64,000 bases of DNA from Xylogone sp. PMI_703 (taxonomy: Eukaryota > Ascomycota > Leotiomycetes), in the NCBI GenBank assembly GCA_021399445.1, contig JAJTUQ010000002.1, forward strand, positions 1,674,001-1,738,000. The letters run 5' to 3'. How positions within the stretch are numbered: the first letter of the stretch is position 1; each line of letters starts with the position of its first letter. The position numbers were made by a program, and so were the translations under genes. The notes beneath the pieces are model-generated. The model worked only from the letters and a program-made list of their open reading frames with translations. It made no database searches and had not been told where the DNA came from. Shown one piece after another: positions 63,512-64,000 of the stretch.

Positions 63512-63534
63512 AAGGTAATGTCAACCCCGTATGT

Positions 63535-63912
63535 TTAGATGATATCTTTTATACCTGGAGAGGAATACATCTCCAATTGACGTCTACCCCTTCGCAGGAG
63601 ATATTCGATTGTGCTGAAGTCCTTCCGGTCAACGTTGAGGCCCTTTTCGAATTCCTTTCTATTTGCCAATGATTAACCATTTGTATTTCACACTTCAGAG
63701 CTGGAAGATGGGGCAAAGGCAAACCTCGCGAAGGATTCAAAATGTTTCCGAGTGTTCTATTTTTGTCATCAGTGCATTATTCAGTGTATCTGCAATCTCT
63801 TTAAGAAGGTCATATAGCACACTGTTAAACTTACATCAGGTTTCTTCCTGCTCTCTCTCAGACAATTTCGATACAGAGCTAAGACCTCCTTCTGGAGTCC
63901 AGAGTGTCGCAT
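63535..63912 (-). CDS. SDH6: Succinate dehydrogenase assembly factor 1, LYR-motif protein (Sdh6)
   Basis: Mitochondrial matrix chaperone of the LYR family that helps mature the iron-sulfur subunit of complex II. Three exons (63912-63835, 63756-63725, 63658-63535) close to 77 residues. The protein starts MRHSGLQKEVLALYRNCLRE, with the LYR motif at the usual place near the N-terminus. It continues through the 32-nt middle exon (TRKHFESFAR) to KEFEKGLNVDRKDFSTIEYL and then LLRRGRRQLEMYSSPGIKD, which is the diagnostic SDHAF1 C-terminal part. The 32-nt exon is supported by exact phase closure and by the required F/AR residues. Intron 2 has a weak GTTTGC donor. The start is the ATG in the conserved context; no separate presequence is visible, as in other small LYR proteins. 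The window ends 88 bp upstream of the start, so the promoter is mostly outside. Confidence 0.88.
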
Positions 63913-64000
63913 TGTTCCGATGTTAAGCAGTGATATATCGGGAACAAGAGGAGCAGCAATGCTTGTTGACGATGGAATGTCGTCAGATTGGTGGAATTAA

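Larger units (their letters stand above)
55190..63534. other. 8.3-kb gene-poor region
   Basis: No recognisable gene over the largest gap in the window. The part next to 55190 is the GC-rich leader and promoter of the BEM3-like gene. Farther on, sequence becomes AT-rich with scattered short frames, a perfect 12-bp hairpin (59589-59627), a TACGGAGTACGGA copy (61798) and weak candidate exons listed separately. No transposase, reverse transcriptase or integrase motifs were seen. Small spliced genes may remain undetected. Confidence 0.5.

Overview
This is a stretch of nuclear genome from a filamentous ascomycete (Pezizomycotina). Nearly every gene is split by short introns of about 40-70 nt with GTRNGT donors and YAG acceptors, and the gene set is fungal housekeeping. 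Protein style suggests Leotiomycetes, but that is only an impression. All positions come from reading the sequence; spliced models were accepted only where exon phases and total length closed to a complete reading frame.

Layout. 1-2.3 kb: no supported gene. 2.4-7.8 kb (-): clathrin heavy chain. 8.5-10.6 kb (-): 14-TM MFS drug transporter. 10.6-12.7 kb: gene-free, with short inverted and periodic repeats. 12.7-14.6 kb (-): eIF2 gamma, divergent from a mitochondrial coiled-coil membrane protein (14.9-15.9 kb, +). 16.3-18.5 kb (-): GCK-family kinase. 19.6-21.2 kb (-): UBA-UAS-UBX protein, divergent from ECM29 (22.0-27.7 kb, +). 28.7-29.9 kb (-): cytochrome c peroxidase, divergent from a thioredoxin-PITH protein (31.3-32.6 kb, +). 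33.4-34.0 kb (+): ribosomal protein eL36. 34.4-35.9 kb (-): TUG/UBX4-type protein, divergent from proteasome beta-3 (36.4-37.2 kb, +). 37.6-40.7 kb (-): SERCA calcium pump. 43.3-44.6 kb (+): 14-3-3 protein. 45.3-45.8 kb (-): unknown charged protein. 46.9-49.2 kb (+): PRP39. 50.4-55.2 kb (-): BEM3-type RhoGAP. 55.2-63.5 kb: gene-poor. 63.5-63.9 kb (-): a three-exon SDHAF1/Sdh6 LYR-motif gene that has no long open frame and was found by conserved residues.

Themes. Five genes between 19.5 and 37.2 kb belong to the ubiquitin-Cdc48-proteasome system (UBX5-like, ECM29, TXL1-like, UBX4/TUG-like, PUP3). Four of them form two divergent pairs, each joining a UBX protein to a proteasome gene. Exon structure is the other notable theme: an 8-nt microexon (14-3-3), a coding exon consisting only of ATG (PUP3), a 23-nt exon (eIF2 gamma), a GC-AG intron (kinase), three tiny leading exons (clathrin) and a possible poison exon (PRP39). 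I saw no convincing tRNA, rRNA, intact transposon, CRISPR array or biosynthetic cluster, and no clear novel defence or mobile system.
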